From Phycisphaerales bacterium (lineage in GTDB: Bacteria; Planctomycetota; Phycisphaerae; Phycisphaerales; SM1A02), in the NCBI GenBank assembly GCA_018882625.1, contig VERO01000030.1, positions 1 through 14,495 on the forward strand: a stretch of DNA of 14,495 nucleotides, written 5' to 3'. Position 1 is the first letter of the stretch, and each line of letters starts with the position of its first letter. Position numbers and translations under genes: made by a program. Shown one piece after another: positions 1 to 6,641 of the stretch. Under the pieces are notes generated by a model that was not told the origin of the DNA, did not search any database, and saw only the letters and a program-made list of their open reading frames with translations.

Positions 1-1158
1 ATGCAGACCGGGACGCACGTGCCGCAGCAGCCCGATCAGCCGACGCGTGAGGATCGACGTGCGGAGGCCCTCGTTGACGCCGATCGGCGGGGACTCCGCC
101 TCCGGCGGGAGCGAGTCCCACCACACCGCGGCCGCATGCGAACCGCCGGCGCGCAGGCGCTCTGCGATCGACACGATGCGTGGGGCGACGCTCCCCGGAC
201 GCGGCTCCACGACGATCGCGCTCTCGCAGCGCTCGAGAAGGCGGATGAGCCCGGAGTCGTCGAGCGGGTCTGTCGCGCCGATGCGCAGCACAGGCATGCG
301 GCCAGTGAGCCCGAGCTCCGCGAGCATGTGCTGCACAGCGACCCAGCACGGCCCGACTGCGATGAAGCCGACCATCTCGAGCTCGCCCGGCGAGGGCAGC
401 GCGTCGAGCCGGTTCAGCTCGAGCCTGCGCACCGTGCGCAGCGCGTCGACCGCCTCCATGGGCCGGACCGACCGCCGCCTGCGCAGCCACGCCTCATGGT
501 CGATGCGCGCAACCTGACGATTGGGGAAGGCCTCGAGCGTGTCCGCCGAGCGCAGCAGCAGCGTGTGCGCGATGATGGCCGCAGGCCGGCCTGTCGCCCT
601 CGACAGGCGCAGCGCCGCATCCACCGAATCGCGCAGCGACCGCACGTCCCAGGGCTCGACCGTGGGCACACCCACGCGCCGGCACACCCGTCTGGGACAC
701 GTGGCCGGAACCACGTACGGATTGTCCTCCATCACGAGCACGCCCAGCCCGGCGCTTGCGACTCCCTCCTCGAGCGCGGGATGCAGCACCCGTGCGCCGA
801 CGGTGCGCGCGAGCGCGGGCATGGCGCTGTCGAGCTGGTCGTTGGGCAGCAGCGCGATGGCTGCCTGGCCCCTCATGCGCGCCTCGCCGAGCAGCGTGAC
901 GGCGCGCGCCGCATCCTGGCTCGCCACGAGCGACATGCCGTGGCGGGCGAGGGTCTCGCGGCCCTCCGGCGACTCGGCGGCACGGAAGATCGGCTCAAAG
1001 GGCTGCCGGCGCGGGCCCAGCAGCGCGTGCACATCCTGCTCGCACTCGAGCGATCCCTTGAGGATGGCCTCGAGCGCGGTGCACAGCATGAAGCCCTCCG
1101 CGCGCGCGACCGGCGGCGTCCACGTCCGGGACCGGGCCTGCAGCGCACCGTCAGCCAT
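1..1158 (-). CDS. Partial IorA-like 2-oxoacid:ferredoxin oxidoreductase alpha subunit, divergent
   Basis: An uninterrupted minus-strand frame of 386 codons starts at ATG 1158-1156 and leaves the window at base 1 without a stop, so the C-terminus is missing. By eye it follows indolepyruvate:ferredoxin oxidoreductase alpha subunits. A pyrimidine-domain-like N-terminus (about residues 20-150) is followed by GVPTVEPWDVRSLRDSVDAA (about 178-197), matching the family's 'PVLEPSD..EA' segment, and then a domain II-like part (about 265-345) with GFIAVGPCW, LRIGATDPL and AIVVEPRPGS. The family oxidatively decarboxylates aryl-pyruvates with TPP and reduces ferredoxin in the cytoplasm. The usual GNEA, NEK and HSSQNEQD motifs are not preserved: CTAL, SQD and YVVPATCPRR stand in their places. 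The TPP-binding domain and the Fe-S cysteines would lie beyond the edge. The start overlaps the end of the upstream HAD gene by 8 bases, which suggests translational coupling. Family assignment is moderately sure, substrate unknown. Confidence 0.7.
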   Translation of the reverse strand, partial: MADGALQARSRTWTPPVARAEGFMLCTALEAILKGSLECEQDVHALLGPRRQPFEPIFRAAESPEGRETLARHGMSLVASQDAARAVTLLGEARMRGQAAIALLPNDQLDSAMPALARTVGARVLHPALEEGVASAGLGVLVMEDNPYVVPATCPRRVCRRVGVPTVEPWDVRSLRDSVDAALRLSRATGRPAAIIAHTLLLRSADTLEAFPNRQVARIDHEAWLRRRRSVRPMEAVDALRTVRRLELNRLDALPSPGELEMVGFIAVGPCWVAVQHMLAELGLTGRMPVLRIGATDPLDDSGLIRLLERCESAIVVEPRPGSVAPRIVSIAERLRAGGSHAAAVWWDSLPPEAESPPIGVNEGLRTSILTRRLIGLLRHVRPGLH

Positions 1159-2032
1159 GCGAATCCCGAATGATGTCGTCAACCACGGCCGCGAGCGCGC
1201 TGTGGTCGTGGTGCGGTGCGCGCCGCGTGCTCACCGCCACAACCCGCTCGTCCGCGTTCGCCACCGCATAGGACATGCCGGCGTTGCGGAGCATCCCCAC
1301 ATCGTTGAGCCCGTCGCCCACTGCGACAGTCTCGGCAGGATCGATGCCCCGCAGCGCGCACACGCGCTCGACCATCGTCCACTTGTCGACGTCCCCGTCG
1401 AAGATCTCGAGCAGGTGCGTGTCGATGCCCGCCTGCCCGAGCGCCACGAGCGCCGGCCAGTGCTTGATGGAGAGGTGCTCGCCCACCTCGGCATGCAGGG
1501 CTGCCGCAATCGGCGCGAGCTCAGCGGAGTGCGCCACCGTTCCCACGCGGATCACGTGCGACAGCGCAGCCTGGGTGCCCCCGTCGAACGCCGCCAGGCT
1601 CGGCGCGCTGCGCGTCACCACTGGGTGAATCTCGAACCACCAGCGGCTTGCCGCATCGAGCGCCGCATCGCCCACCAGCAGGTAGTCGAAGCCCGCGCGG
1701 TCCGGATCCTTGAGCAGGTGTGCCAGATGACCGTGACGCAGCAGGCTCTCGGTGCAGTGCTCCACCAGCGCATGATTGATGTCGATGCTCTCCACGGTCA
1801 CGCCTGAGGCGACGTCATGGAGCGATGCTCCGCCTGCCATGATCGCCAGCCCGTCGGTGCACACCTGCTGCACCACGGCGCGCGCCTCGAGCCACGAGCG
1901 TCCGGTGGCGCAGATCACCTCGATGCCGTGATCCCGTGCCCGGTCAATGGCCTGGAGGTTGGCGCGCGACACCTGCCCGCGACCGTCGAGGAGGGTGCCG
2001 TCGAGGTCCGTGACAAGAAGCCTGCAGCGCAT
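1151..2032 (-). CDS. HAD superfamily hydrolase, Cof-type sugar phosphatase
   Basis: This 293-residue protein has all four HAD motifs. Motif I is TDLDGTLL with the nucleophile D9 and acid/base D11. Motif II is CATGRS with T43. The motif III lysine is K217 in DVDKW. Motif IV is VGDGLNDVGML with D240 and D244. A C2-type cap lies between motifs II and III (about residues 80-190). Length and order are typical of Cof/YbiV-like cytoplasmic phosphatases, which hydrolyse small phosphorylated metabolites such as sugar phosphates or flavin precursors; the substrate cannot be read from sequence. The ATG start places motif I at the very N-terminus, as expected. The gene is divergent from the TPR-like gene, with only 37 bases between the two start codons, and its stop lies inside the start of the IorA-like gene, so the two are probably co-transcribed. 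Confidence 0.93.
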   Translation of the reverse strand: MRCRLLVTDLDGTLLDGRGQVSRANLQAIDRARDHGIEVICATGRSWLEARAVVQQVCTDGLAIMAGGASLHDVASGVTVESIDINHALVEHCTESLLRHGHLAHLLKDPDRAGFDYLLVGDAALDAASRWWFEIHPVVTRSAPSLAAFDGGTQAALSHVIRVGTVAHSAELAPIAAALHAEVGEHLSIKHWPALVALGQAGIDTHLLEIFDGDVDKWTMVERVCALRGIDPAETVAVGDGLNDVGMLRNAGMSYAVANADERVVAVSTRRAPHHDHSALAAVVDDIIRDSHG

Positions 2033-2049
2033 GGAACCTGCCCATAAAT

Positions 2050-2057
2050 GCTACACT
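2050..2057 (+). promoter_or_regulatory. Extended -10 element GCTACACT before the TPR-like gene
   Basis: GCTACACT (hexamer TACACT at 2052-2057) lies in the 37-base gap between two divergent starts. The identical octamer precedes rpmA and the exported-protein gene on the other strand. Only 12 bases separate the hexamer from ATG 2070, so transcription starting about 7 bases downstream would leave a leader of roughly 5 bases. There is no Shine-Dalgarno motif, which fits. No convincing -35 is visible. Confidence 0.5.
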
Positions 2058-2069
2058 TCCACGCTTCCT

Positions 2070-2939
2070 ATGGACTCCAAGCGACTTGGCGGCGTGCAGA
2101 AGACTGACCTCACCGAGAGCCGTCTCAACGACGACTTCGTGTACTGGCTGCGCACGAGCGGCCCCAACTGGCTGCTGGGCGTGATGGTGGTGGCCTGCCT
2201 CGTGCTCGGCTGGCAGTGGTGGAAGAACTCGCGCGCTGCCGCGCGCGACACCGCATGGCAGGAGTTCGGCGCCGCGACGCTTCCCGCAGCCCTGCGCGAC
2301 GTCGCTGCGCGTCACGGCAACGTGGATTCGGTGGCTGCCTATGCGCTGCTCACGGCCGGGGACCGCTACCTCATGAGCGTGCAGACCGGCGTGCGCTTCG
2401 ACCGCGACGTGGGCGACGCCGATGCGAAGCTCACTCCCGAGATGCGCACGCAGTGGATGGGCGAGGCCGACAGCCTCTACGCGCAGGTCATCGACGCAGC
2501 CGGCGACAAGCCCCAGCTCGCCGCGTTTGCGGCAGCGGGCCTCTTCGGCCGCGCGGCCATCGCGGAGTCGCAGGGTCGCTTCGACGAGGCGACCGCGCTG
2601 CTGGCGCGCGCGGAGAAGATTGCAGCGGGCCGCTATCCCGCGGTGGCCGTGCAGGCCACGAAGCGTCTCGCCACGATGGGCGACCTGAAGAACCCCTACC
2701 CGGTCCCGCCGGGCGAGGCGGCGCCATCGGGACTTCCTGAAGGCATCCAGCTCACGCCAATGGCCGAGCCGCCAGTGACGGGCGCGGCGGATGTGCCGCT
2801 TGGGGGCGCGCCCGCCGAGGCAGCGCCGGCTCCCGCAGCGCCCGCACCCGCTCCAGCGCCTGCACCGGCTGCACCCGCTCCAGCGCCTGCACCGGCTGCA
2901 CCCGCTCCAGCGCCCGCGGCGCCGGCTGCGACTCCTTAA
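2070..2939 (+). CDS. Membrane-anchored TPR-like (YfgM-like) protein with Ala/Pro-rich tail
   Basis: This 289-residue protein has a short cytoplasmic N-terminus, one transmembrane helix (about residues 34-51, WLLGVMVVACLVLGWQWW), a helical repeat region (about 60-215) and an Ala/Pro-only tail (about 250-289). The arrangement matches YfgM/TPR_21-type ancillary proteins: an N-in anchor followed by periplasmic TPR-like helices, including AAGLFGRAAIAESQGRFDEATALLARAEK. In E. coli YfgM works with the SecYEG/chaperone system; carrying that role over here is inference. The frame is open from 1947, but residues before MDSKR look non-coding and overlap the divergent HAD gene, so ATG 2070 was chosen, just below a -10-like element and without a Shine-Dalgarno. 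The tail is encoded by a DNA tandem repeat. The RluD-family gene starts 4 bases after the stop. Confidence 0.75.
   Translation: MDSKRLGGVQKTDLTESRLNDDFVYWLRTSGPNWLLGVMVVACLVLGWQWWKNSRAAARDTAWQEFGAATLPAALRDVAARHGNVDSVAAYALLTAGDRYLMSVQTGVRFDRDVGDADAKLTPEMRTQWMGEADSLYAQVIDAAGDKPQLAAFAAAGLFGRAAIAESQGRFDEATALLARAEKIAAGRYPAVAVQATKRLATMGDLKNPYPVPPGEAAPSGLPEGIQLTPMAEPPVTGAADVPLGGAPAEAAPAPAAPAPAPAPAPAAPAPAPAPAAPAPAPAAPAATP
2844..2914 (+). repeat. 27-bp tandem repeat, about 2.6 copies, inside the TPR-like gene
   Basis: Two perfect head-to-tail 27-base units (2844-2870 and 2871-2897) are followed by 17 matching bases of a third (2898-2914). Each unit is in frame and encodes APAPAPAPA. Perfect DNA identity, beyond what the protein composition needs, points to recent slippage duplication. 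Copy number may vary between strains. Confidence 0.92.
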
Positions 2940-2943
2940 TCCG

Positions 2944-4128
2944 ATGCCTCACCCGTCCCCTGATCCGGCGGGACAGGGCAACGGGCAGGGAGACCGTGCC
3001 GGCCAGCCCGACCTGCTGACGAGCGCGGGCACAGTCGACCGCGAGGCGCTCTTTGCGCTCTACGAGTCTCGGCGCGAGGGCGATGACGACGCTCCCGTCA
3101 CCGTCGAGTTCACGCTGCTCAAGGATCTCGACAAGCGGCTCGACCGCTACCTCGTCGACCGCATCCCGTTCCTGTCACGTACGGCGCTGCAGCGGCTGAT
3201 CCGCGAGGAGGCCGTCACGGTCAATGGCCGAGTGCCCAAGCCCAGCACGCGCCTGAGCGCGGGCGACCGCGTCGTGGCCACGCTCCCGCCTCCGCCATCG
3301 AGCGAGATCCCCCCGGACGAGATCCCGCTCGACGTGATCTTCGAGGACGACGACATCCTCGTCCTCAACAAGCAGCCCGACATCATCGTGCACCCGGCGC
3401 GCGGCCACAAGCGCGGCACGCTCATCAACGCGCTCGCGTGGCACTTCCAGAACCGCTCGTCGGGTGCGCTCAGCACCGTCGGCGCGGAGTTCGCGCGGCC
3501 CGGCGTCGTGCATCGGCTCGATCGGCACACCACAGGCGTGATGGTCGCCGCGAAGAGCGACACCGCGCACTGGCGCCTCAGCAAGCAGTTCGCCAACCGC
3601 ACCACGGGCAAGCGCTACATCGCGCTCGTGCACGGCGTGATGGAGCCGCTCGCGGACACGATCGACCTTCCACTGGGCCCTCATCCCACGATGCGCGAGA
3701 AGTACGCGGTGCGCCATGACGAGCTGGGCAAGCCGTCGCAGACGATCTACCGCACGCTCGAGACCTACGGCGACATGTCGCTCGTGGAGGTCGAGCTGCG
3801 CACCGGCCGCACGCACCAGATCCGGGTGCACCTCTCGCACATCGGGTACCCGATCGTGGGAGACGACATCTACGGCGGGCGGCACGCGAGCGGCGCGGAC
3901 CTTGGCGCGCCTGCGGGATCGCCGGAGGCAGGCGAGCGCATCATCGGCCGATACGCGCTGCATGCCGCGATGCTCTCGGTGCGCCACCCGATCTCAGGCG
4001 AGCCGGTGACCTTCACCGCCCCGCTCTGGCCTGACATGCGGCGTGCGCTCACGATCCTGCGCGCGCACCGGGATGTCGCTCGGCCCGGCATCGCGGGCAC
4101 GACGGTGCCGCCCGGCGTGCACTCCTAG
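2944..4128 (+). CDS. rluD: RluA/RluD-family rRNA pseudouridine synthase
   Basis: This 394-residue enzyme converts uridine to pseudouridine in RNA, in RluD's case in helix 69 of 23S rRNA. An S4 RNA-binding domain (about residues 62-112, DKRLDRYLVDRIPFLSRTAL) precedes the catalytic domain. The domain carries VHRLDRHTTGVMV with catalytic Asp193, ILVLNKQPDIIVHP at its entry, and GRTHQIRVHLSHIGYPIVGD (about 288-307). The S4 plus catalytic layout favours RluD or RluC over RluA. About 60 residues before the S4 domain are polar and low in complexity, longer than usual. The frame continues upstream of 2944, but that part overlaps the TPR-like gene's repeat, so ATG 2944, 4 bases after the preceding stop, is preferred. 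It probably forms an operon with the TPR-like gene. The family is certain; the exact target base is not. Confidence 0.93.
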   Translation: MPHPSPDPAGQGNGQGDRAGQPDLLTSAGTVDREALFALYESRREGDDDAPVTVEFTLLKDLDKRLDRYLVDRIPFLSRTALQRLIREEAVTVNGRVPKPSTRLSAGDRVVATLPPPPSSEIPPDEIPLDVIFEDDDILVLNKQPDIIVHPARGHKRGTLINALAWHFQNRSSGALSTVGAEFARPGVVHRLDRHTTGVMVAAKSDTAHWRLSKQFANRTTGKRYIALVHGVMEPLADTIDLPLGPHPTMREKYAVRHDELGKPSQTIYRTLETYGDMSLVEVELRTGRTHQIRVHLSHIGYPIVGDDIYGGRHASGADLGAPAGSPEAGERIIGRYALHAAMLSVRHPISGEPVTFTAPLWPDMRRALTILRAHRDVARPGIAGTTVPPGVHS

Positions 4129-4150
4129 GAGCGGCTGCCGGATGTCGGTG

Positions 4151-4183
4151 GACTTGACATCTACTGACGGGAACTGTCAAGTC
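4151..4183. promoter_or_regulatory. 9-bp perfect inverted repeat between rluD and the protease gene
   Basis: GACTTGACA (4151-4159) and TGTCAAGTC (4175-4183) are exact reverse complements separated by 15 bases. The left arm contains the consensus -35 hexamer TTGACA, but no good -10 lies 16-18 bases downstream. It could be an operator for the protease gene or a weak termination hairpin for rluD. No T-tract follows, and the 15-base loop is long for a terminator. Confidence 0.45.
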
Positions 4184-4214
4184 AGGCTGCACCCCTGCGC
4201 AGTCCGCTGAGCTA

Positions 4215-4231
4215 CCCTGTGTGGCACGGGG
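4215..4231 (+). promoter_or_regulatory. Stem-loop in the presumed leader of the protease gene
   Basis: CCCTGTG (4215-4221) pairs with CACGGGG (4225-4231) through one G-U pair, closing a 3-base TGG loop. It overlaps a GCTACCCT stretch at 4211-4218 that resembles the -10 motif seen elsewhere in the window. It lies 48 bases before the protease start. Its function is unknown. Confidence 0.3.
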
Positions 4232-4279
4232 ATCTCCGCGGGTCCGCCACATCACGCAGTCGCTGGGAGTCCATCGCTG

Positions 4280-6532
4280 ATGCTCACGCACCTGAGTCTT
4301 GCATGCGCGCTCGCCCTCTCTCTCGCACCGCAGGGCACCTCACGAAGCAGCACCCCTCCCGCATCCGCATCCCGATCCTCATCGAGCGCGTCCGGCGCAC
4401 CGGTGCGTGCCAACGTCGTCTCGACCGTGTCCGGCGTCGATCGTGCGCTCTTCCACATCAGGACAAGCGAAGGCCACGGATCGGGATTCCAGTACCGGAC
4501 CGCCGGCTATGTGCTCACCAACCGGCACGTCGTGAGCTCATCGCCAGTCGGATCGAAGGTCACCCTCCGGCCCGTGCGCACGTCGCAGGACGGCAGCGTT
4601 GGGCTGGGCGATCCCATCGAAGGCACCGTGCGCTTCAAGCACCCGGAACTCGATGTCGCCGTGATCGAGATTCCGCAGTCGCGCACCGCGTCATGCCTCC
4701 TCCCCATCGCCACCGAAGGCGGCAAGCACGTGGCGCGCGGCCTCGAGCTGTACGCGCATGGATTCCCGGGCACCACAGGCCCGGTGGTGACGCCCACCAT
4801 TTCACGGGGCCTGCTCTCCGCGCACTATGAGGATCCGCTCACGGGCCAGACCCTGTACCTCACCGACACCGCCCTCTCTCCGGGCTCTTCAGGAGGACCC
4901 GTCACTGATTCGCGAGGCGCCGTCGTGGGCATCGCCACTGCCGTGTCGATCGTGCGCGACGGCGCAGGCAACAGTTGGGGATACGTGCTCCCGATTCGAG
5001 CTGTCGAGGAGGCGCTCAAGTGCCGGGAAGGCCTCGCCGCGCTCCCCAAGCCCTTCTCGGCCTCCAGGCACGTGAAGGCGATCACGGGGAGCGCATCCGC
5101 CGACAAGGCGGTCGTTGCCTACCGGGCAGGCATCGAGGACGCCGTGAAGCAGTGCGGCTCCGCCGCAGAACTGGGCGGCGCCGTGCAGGAGCTGCTTCGG
5201 GCGCTGCAGTCGACCCGCGTCACGCTGCCCAGGACCGGCTACCGCACCTACAACGAGGCGACGCTCGGTTCTGCCACCACGCTCCTGACGCGCACGCTTG
5301 AGCTTGCGCTCTCTGGCGAGGAAGGCGCTGACGAGACCGCCATGATGATGGCGCTCAGGTCAACCGAAATGTCAGAGTGGGCGGCCGGGGTGCTCGAACG
5401 GACGTTCAGCCCGATGACCGATCACGACCGGGCGTCGGCACTCGGCGAGCTTCTGGCCGAGCATGCATCGGGGCTCAGCGCATCGATCAAGTCTGCGGAC
5501 CGCAAGTGCGCAGATCTTCTCAAGGCGGCCGATGCCATCGAGTCGGGCAGGCCGGCGGATCGAAGCACATTGCGCACCGTGTCGAAGTCGCTCGCGACCC
5601 TCCTCGTCACCCGGATGAACCTTGCGATGGTCGACCCGGACAAGATTGACGCGGATGATCGGGACCTGCCTCTTCCCGTTCGCCAGCGGCTGCGCACATG
5701 CCGCGCGACGCTCCAGAACTGCATGGATGAGTGGTCAGCGCTGCCGGAGGACTGCCGCGGCGTCGCAGACGCGATGCTGGCGGACCTGTCGCCTGGCGGC
5801 GAGGAGGGCAACCGAGCCGATGGCGCACCCGCCCGCGCAGCTTCGGACGGCCTCACCGCCGCCTTGAAGATGTGGACGGATGCCGGCTTCACCGTGTGGG
5901 GAGAGGTGCAGTCCGGCCGCTCGGACAGCAGATCCGACGGCTTCAACATCAGTTTCGACAAGGCACCAGCCATCGCCTGGTGCGGCGTGCGCTCGCCGAA
6001 GGTGACAGACTTCACGCACTCCGTGAAGGACAGCGACGGCGACCCTCTCCAGCAGATCGGCAGCATTCAGCAGCGTGACATCACCTGGCACGGCGTGGAG
6101 CTGCCCGGTGACGGCAGAGTTGACATGACGTTCACCTCGGATGGGCCGCTCGACTATCCATACGAGTTCGTCGTGGTGTATCGCGCCTCCCCCTACCCGG
6201 CCATGCGCGCAGCATTCCGCAAGTCCTGGCCGGAGTCCCTCGAGGTGGCACGACAGTCGCTCATCCTTGCGCCCGGGCAATCCGACGAGTACCGGTTCGA
6301 GGCCCATCCATGGTCCTCCTTCGGGTTGATGGCCACTGATGTGCGCGGCAGCGACATCGATATCGAGGTGCTCGATCCGGATGGCCGTCAAGTGGGCGCA
6401 GACACTGAAGACGAGAGCACCGCCTTTGTCCGTGTCGACAATGCCGAGCGCGGCTCGTACACGATGCGGTACCGAAACGCCGGGCGCTCGGTCGTGATCG
6501 TGGACAGCATCATTTTCGGTGTGCGGCGCTGA
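4280..6532 (+). CDS. Secreted trypsin-like serine protease with large C-terminal extension
   Basis: This 750-residue protein has an N-terminal hydrophobic segment (about 1-18) that looks like a signal peptide, then a Ser-rich linker (20-40). The chymotrypsin-fold protease domain (about 50-245) has a visible triad: His83 in LTNRHVV, Asp125 in ELDVAVI and Ser204 in PGSSGGPV. It resembles HtrA/S1C-type proteases but has no PDZ domain. Instead a mostly helical region (about 265-510) has no recognised fold, then comes a beta-rich segment (about 525-650). The last part (about 657-735) resembles a pre-peptidase C-terminal (PPC) beta-sandwich, with DIDIEVLDPDGRQVG and a Tyr-rich closing strand. The product is probably exported. 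The ATG has GGGAG at 4265-4269, spaced 10 bases, and fits the signal peptide. It lies upstream of the DUF900 lipoprotein gene on the same strand. Protease identity is firm; substrate is unknown. Confidence 0.87.
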   Translation: MLTHLSLACALALSLAPQGTSRSSTPPASASRSSSSASGAPVRANVVSTVSGVDRALFHIRTSEGHGSGFQYRTAGYVLTNRHVVSSSPVGSKVTLRPVRTSQDGSVGLGDPIEGTVRFKHPELDVAVIEIPQSRTASCLLPIATEGGKHVARGLELYAHGFPGTTGPVVTPTISRGLLSAHYEDPLTGQTLYLTDTALSPGSSGGPVTDSRGAVVGIATAVSIVRDGAGNSWGYVLPIRAVEEALKCREGLAALPKPFSASRHVKAITGSASADKAVVAYRAGIEDAVKQCGSAAELGGAVQELLRALQSTRVTLPRTGYRTYNEATLGSATTLLTRTLELALSGEEGADETAMMMALRSTEMSEWAAGVLERTFSPMTDHDRASALGELLAEHASGLSASIKSADRKCADLLKAADAIESGRPADRSTLRTVSKSLATLLVTRMNLAMVDPDKIDADDRDLPLPVRQRLRTCRATLQNCMDEWSALPEDCRGVADAMLADLSPGGEEGNRADGAPARAASDGLTAALKMWTDAGFTVWGEVQSGRSDSRSDGFNISFDKAPAIAWCGVRSPKVTDFTHSVKDSDGDPLQQIGSIQQRDITWHGVELPGDGRVDMTFTSDGPLDYPYEFVVVYRASPYPAMRAAFRKSWPESLEVARQSLILAPGQSDEYRFEAHPWSSFGLMATDVRGSDIDIEVLDPDGRQVGADTEDESTAFVRVDNAERGSYTMRYRNAGRSVVIVDSIIFGVRR

Positions 6533-6594
6533 GAGTCGCTCCGCAGCGATCCCCGAAGGCCCTCCTGGCTATCGAGCGCCTCGCACGATCACCT

Positions 6595-6610
6595 GCGGGA
6601 ACGCTCCCGC
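6595..6610 (+). promoter_or_regulatory. Short GC hairpin before the DUF900 lipoprotein gene
   Basis: GCGGGA and TCCCGC pair perfectly around a 4-base ACGC loop, 62 bases after the protease stop and just before the first candidate start of the next gene (6615). It has no T-tract. It could be a processing or attenuation hairpin between the two genes. Confidence 0.35.
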
Positions 6611-6641
6611 TCCCATGCGTCCAATCACTATTCTCTGGGGA

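Noticed and set aside
1..1173. Plus-strand open frame of 390 codons
   Set aside because: It is in antisense register to the IorA-like gene and its product is Arg/His/Ala/Pro-rich with no motif, typical of a high-GC shadow frame.
1947..2069. N-terminal extension of the TPR-like protein
   Set aside because: It overlaps the start of the HAD gene, has atypical composition, and would put the promoter-like element inside the coding sequence.
2844..2914. CRISPR array
   Set aside because: The repeats are directly adjacent without spacers and encode an in-frame Ala-Pro tail.
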